Source: Marinobacter iranensis
GTDB taxonomy: Bacteria > Pseudomonadota > Gammaproteobacteria > Pseudomonadales > Oleiphilaceae
Direction of reading: 5' to 3'
Assembly (NCBI RefSeq): GCF_029207565.1
Contig: NZ_JANCMW010000004.1
Location: forward strand, 62,001-126,000
Length of the DNA: 64,000 nucleotides
This document shows, piece after piece, positions 64,000-64,000 of the stretch. The position numbers and the translations under genes were made by a program. The first letter of the stretch is position 1. The number at the start of each line of letters is the position of its first letter. The notes beneath the pieces are model-generated. The model had not been told where the DNA came from and did not search any database. It was given only the letters and a program-made list of their open reading frames with translations.

Positions 64000-64000
64000 A

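Larger units (their letters stand above)
32867..64000. mobile_element. Prophage, left part (continues beyond the right edge)
   Basis: The left end is defined by a 3' tRNA-Ser fragment (32867-32930). Inside are plus-strand cargo genes and then a ~29.6-kb minus-strand late block with terminase, portal, scaffold, capsid, adaptor, tail and internal virion genes. No tape-measure, sheath or major tail-tube gene is recognisable, so a podovirus-like short-tailed virion is likely. The integrase, repressor, replication genes and right attachment site must lie past 64000. Confidence 0.9.

Overview
The window looks like a marine gammaproteobacterial chromosome, most likely Marinobacter or a close relative. 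That placement is inferred from gene content (CioAB-type oxidase with CydDC, ETF genes, PxpABC, a desaturase/CFA-type lipid operon) and high GC; no 16S gene is present. Positions 1 to about 32.87 kb are host DNA. From 32.87 kb to the right edge the sequence is the left part of a prophage that continues beyond the window.

Host part. 2-4714: cydA (3' end), cydB, cydD, cydC. 4721-7343: a saccharopine-dehydrogenase-like enzyme and three small proteins. 7385-11143: etfA and etfB divergent from the ETF-ubiquinone oxidoreductase gene, with two palindromic operator-like sites between them. 11211-15829: FKBP isomerase, DUF1285, SixA, GpsA, and a STAS protein with a PP2C response regulator, all on the minus strand. 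15944-18436: an HD hydrolase and a renalase-like flavoprotein. 18554-25461: an eight-gene, translationally coupled membrane-lipid operon (desaturase, NTF2-like, SDR, flavin amine oxidase, DUF1365, CFA-synthase-like methyltransferase, DUF2878, exported protein). 25563-27470: exonuclease III, a TetR regulator and a phasin. 27696-27787: a candidate small RNA. 27860-29246: a YeeE/DUF6691/DUF442 sulfur cluster behind a perfect inverted repeat. 29289-32791: ferrochelatase and pxpABC (5-oxoprolinase).

Prophage part. A 3' half of a tRNA-Ser(UGA) gene (32867-32930) marks the attachment junction. Three plus-strand cargo genes follow, including a lipoprotein. Everything from 34338 to 63960 is one nearly gapless minus-strand late block. 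Read in transcription order it holds three Ig-like/fibre genes, terminase small and large subunits, portal, scaffold, major capsid protein, head-tail adaptors, a large tail protein, a tail-tip J-like protein, small tail proteins, a GNAT acetyltransferase, internal virion proteins, and a 2688-residue polyvalent protein.

The most unusual object is the 2688-residue protein. It carries a membrane-active N-terminal region, an inorganic-pyrophosphatase-like domain, an ADP-ribosyltransferase, a metallopeptidase, a phosphoribosyltransferase and an LPD38-like C-terminus. The short motif F-S-R-x-G recurs at the junctions between its later domains. It is probably packaged in the virion and delivered with the DNA as a multi-effector. 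The integrase, repressor, replication and recognisable lysis genes are not in this window.
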